Below are positions 24,841 to 25,936 of a stretch of 25,936 nt of DNA, one piece after another. The notes beneath the pieces were generated by a model. It had not been told where the DNA came from. It saw only the letters and a list, made by a program, of their open reading frames with translations, and did no database searches. A program made the position numbers and the translations under genes. The first letter of the stretch is position 1. The number at the start of each line of letters is the position of its first letter. This stretch comes from CAYQTE01 sp964420285 (GTDB lineage Bacteria; Planctomycetota; Phycisphaerae; Tepidisphaerales; Tepidisphaeraceae), in the NCBI GenBank assembly GCA_964420285.1, contig CAYQTE010000065.1:1-25936 (forward strand). Direction: 5' to 3'.

Positions 24841-25936
24841 ATGCCGCAAGTCACGATCGATCAGGCGATGCAACTGGCGGCGGCGCATGGTCAGGCCGGG
24901 CGACACCACGACGCCGAAACGGTCTACAGGCACGTCCTGGCGACCCAGCCGGATCATCCCGAGGCATTGCATCAGCTTGGCTTGATCGCTGCTCAGGCCG
25001 GCCAGGCTGATAGAGCAGGGGAGCTGTTTCGCAAGGCGATCGCGGCCGCGCCGCTCAATCCAGAATATCACTGCGATCTGGCCGACCTGCTGCAAAAGCA
25101 GGGGCAACTTGACCAGGCCATCGCCGAATACCAGCGGGCATTGGCCATCCAGAGCGATTATGTCGATGCCCACAACAACCTGGGCTTGGCATGGCAGGCC
25201 AAGGGACATTTCGATCAGGCCCGGGAGTGCTTTGCCCGGGCCGTGGCTCTCAGTCCAGATCTGGTCGAGGCTCACATCAATCTCGGAAATGCCCGCACGG
25301 CCACGGGGCAACTCGAACAGGCCATCGCATCGTACCAGCGGGCACTGGTGCTGCGGCCCGATTCGGCCGAGGCGCTATGCAACCTGGGCGCCATCTACAA
25401 GGATCGGGGTGAGCACGATCAGGCCATCGCCTGTTACCAGCGTGCCGTGGCCGTCAAACCGGATTTTGCAGAATCGCATTACAACCTGGGAAAGGCGATG
25501 AAGGCCCGGGGTTTGCTCGACGACGCCATCGCCTGCTACGAGAAGGCGCTGGCGATCAACCCCGGCTTGGTGGACGCGCATAACAATCTGGGCATCGCGC
25601 TGAAAGCGAAGGGCCGGTTTGACCAGGCCATTGCCAGCTATGAGCGGGCGCTGGCGCTGAAGCCCGATATGGCCGTGGCCCACTCCAACCTCGGCGTGGC
25701 GTTCAGCGGCAAGGGTCTGCTCGACCAGGCCATCGCGTGTCACCGGCGCGCCCTGTCCATCGACCCGGATTCAGTTGACACCCACATCAATCTCGGCAAT
25801 GTCTGTAAGGACATGGGGCGACTCGACGAGGCGATTGCCTGCTATCGGCGGGCCTTGGCGCTGGCACCGCTGCATATTGCGGCTCACGACAATCTGCTGA
25901 ACACGCTGCATTACGATCCCGCCTGGGACATGCACA
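24841..25936 (+). CDS. TPR / SPINDLY-type protein, paralog 3, C-terminus outside window
   Basis: The frame is open for 365 codons to the right edge, so the gene is 3'-truncated by the window. It begins MPQVTIDQAMQLAAAHGQAG, matching both neighbours, and contains about ten TPR units (e.g. VDAHNNLGLAWQAKGHFDQA). It ends in IAAHDNLLNTLHYDPAWDM, the linker that precedes the catalytic region in the paralogs (compare AHDDLLNALQCHPACD in paralog 1). A GT41 domain should therefore follow beyond the edge, but none of it is visible. AGGAGG (24822-24827) lies 13 bases before the ATG, a rather long spacing. Confidence 0.85.
   Translation, partial: MPQVTIDQAMQLAAAHGQAGRHHDAETVYRHVLATQPDHPEALHQLGLIAAQAGQADRAGELFRKAIAAAPLNPEYHCDLADLLQKQGQLDQAIAEYQRALAIQSDYVDAHNNLGLAWQAKGHFDQARECFARAVALSPDLVEAHINLGNARTATGQLEQAIASYQRALVLRPDSAEALCNLGAIYKDRGEHDQAIACYQRAVAVKPDFAESHYNLGKAMKARGLLDDAIACYEKALAINPGLVDAHNNLGIALKAKGRFDQAIASYERALALKPDMAVAHSNLGVAFSGKGLLDQAIACHRRALSIDPDSVDTHINLGNVCKDMGRLDEAIACYRRALALAPLHIAAHDNLLNTLHYDPAWDMH

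Noticed and set aside
20731..25936. Regularly spaced DNA repeats that could suggest a CRISPR or satellite array
   Set aside because: The ~102-bp period is in frame and encodes 34-residue TPR units; there are no identical repeats with unique spacers.

Overview
The window looks like a planctomycete chromosome, probably class Phycisphaerae. This is an inference from GC-rich coding DNA, a Ser/Thr/Gly-rich T5SS/PEP-CTERM-type repeat protein, a Minf_1886-family protein, tandem SPINDLY-like TPR glycosyltransferases, and intergenic DNA full of small palindromic repeats. No rRNA, tRNA or CRISPR array was seen.

Layout. Positions 1-2821 (minus) hold the first 940 codons of an exported beta-repeat surface protein that runs off the left edge. 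Its start codon lies just downstream of a 12-G run. Positions 2822-4200 are a repeat-rich spacer with a TIR element carrying a second palindrome nested inside it, C-rich DNA and short tandem repeats. One small membrane ORF follows on the minus strand. Positions 4659-7011 (plus) hold a radical SAM protein, a HigB toxin remnant overlapping a HigA-like antitoxin gene, a Minf_1886 protein and an overlapping small membrane protein. Positions 7074-8812 (minus) hold two overlapping membrane-protein genes, one of the lysylphosphatidylglycerol synthase/flippase type. Positions 8947-12341 (plus) form an acetate-use group: acetyl-CoA synthetase, an adenylate-kinase-like NMP kinase and a SatP acetate transporter. 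A GT39-like membrane glycosyltransferase (minus) follows. It is separated from a divergent YbhG-YbhF-YbhS-YbhR type ABC exporter operon (14342-19437) by a 220-bp MITE-like element with terminal inverted repeats and a perfect 8-bp target-site duplication. A GT4 glycosyltransferase (19481-20596, minus) lies divergent to three tandem TPR/O-GlcNAc-transferase-like (GT41) paralogs that run off the right edge.

How the parts may work together. SatP would import acetate, Acs would activate it with release of AMP and PPi, and the NMP kinase would recycle AMP. The GT39, GT4 and three GT41-type enzymes suggest a glycan or protein-glycosylation region; a Ser/Thr-rich surface protein lies in the same window, but any enzyme-substrate link is speculation. 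The most novel-looking item is the hairpin-forming TIR element at 14033-14252 and its older, interrupted relative at 3197-3572.
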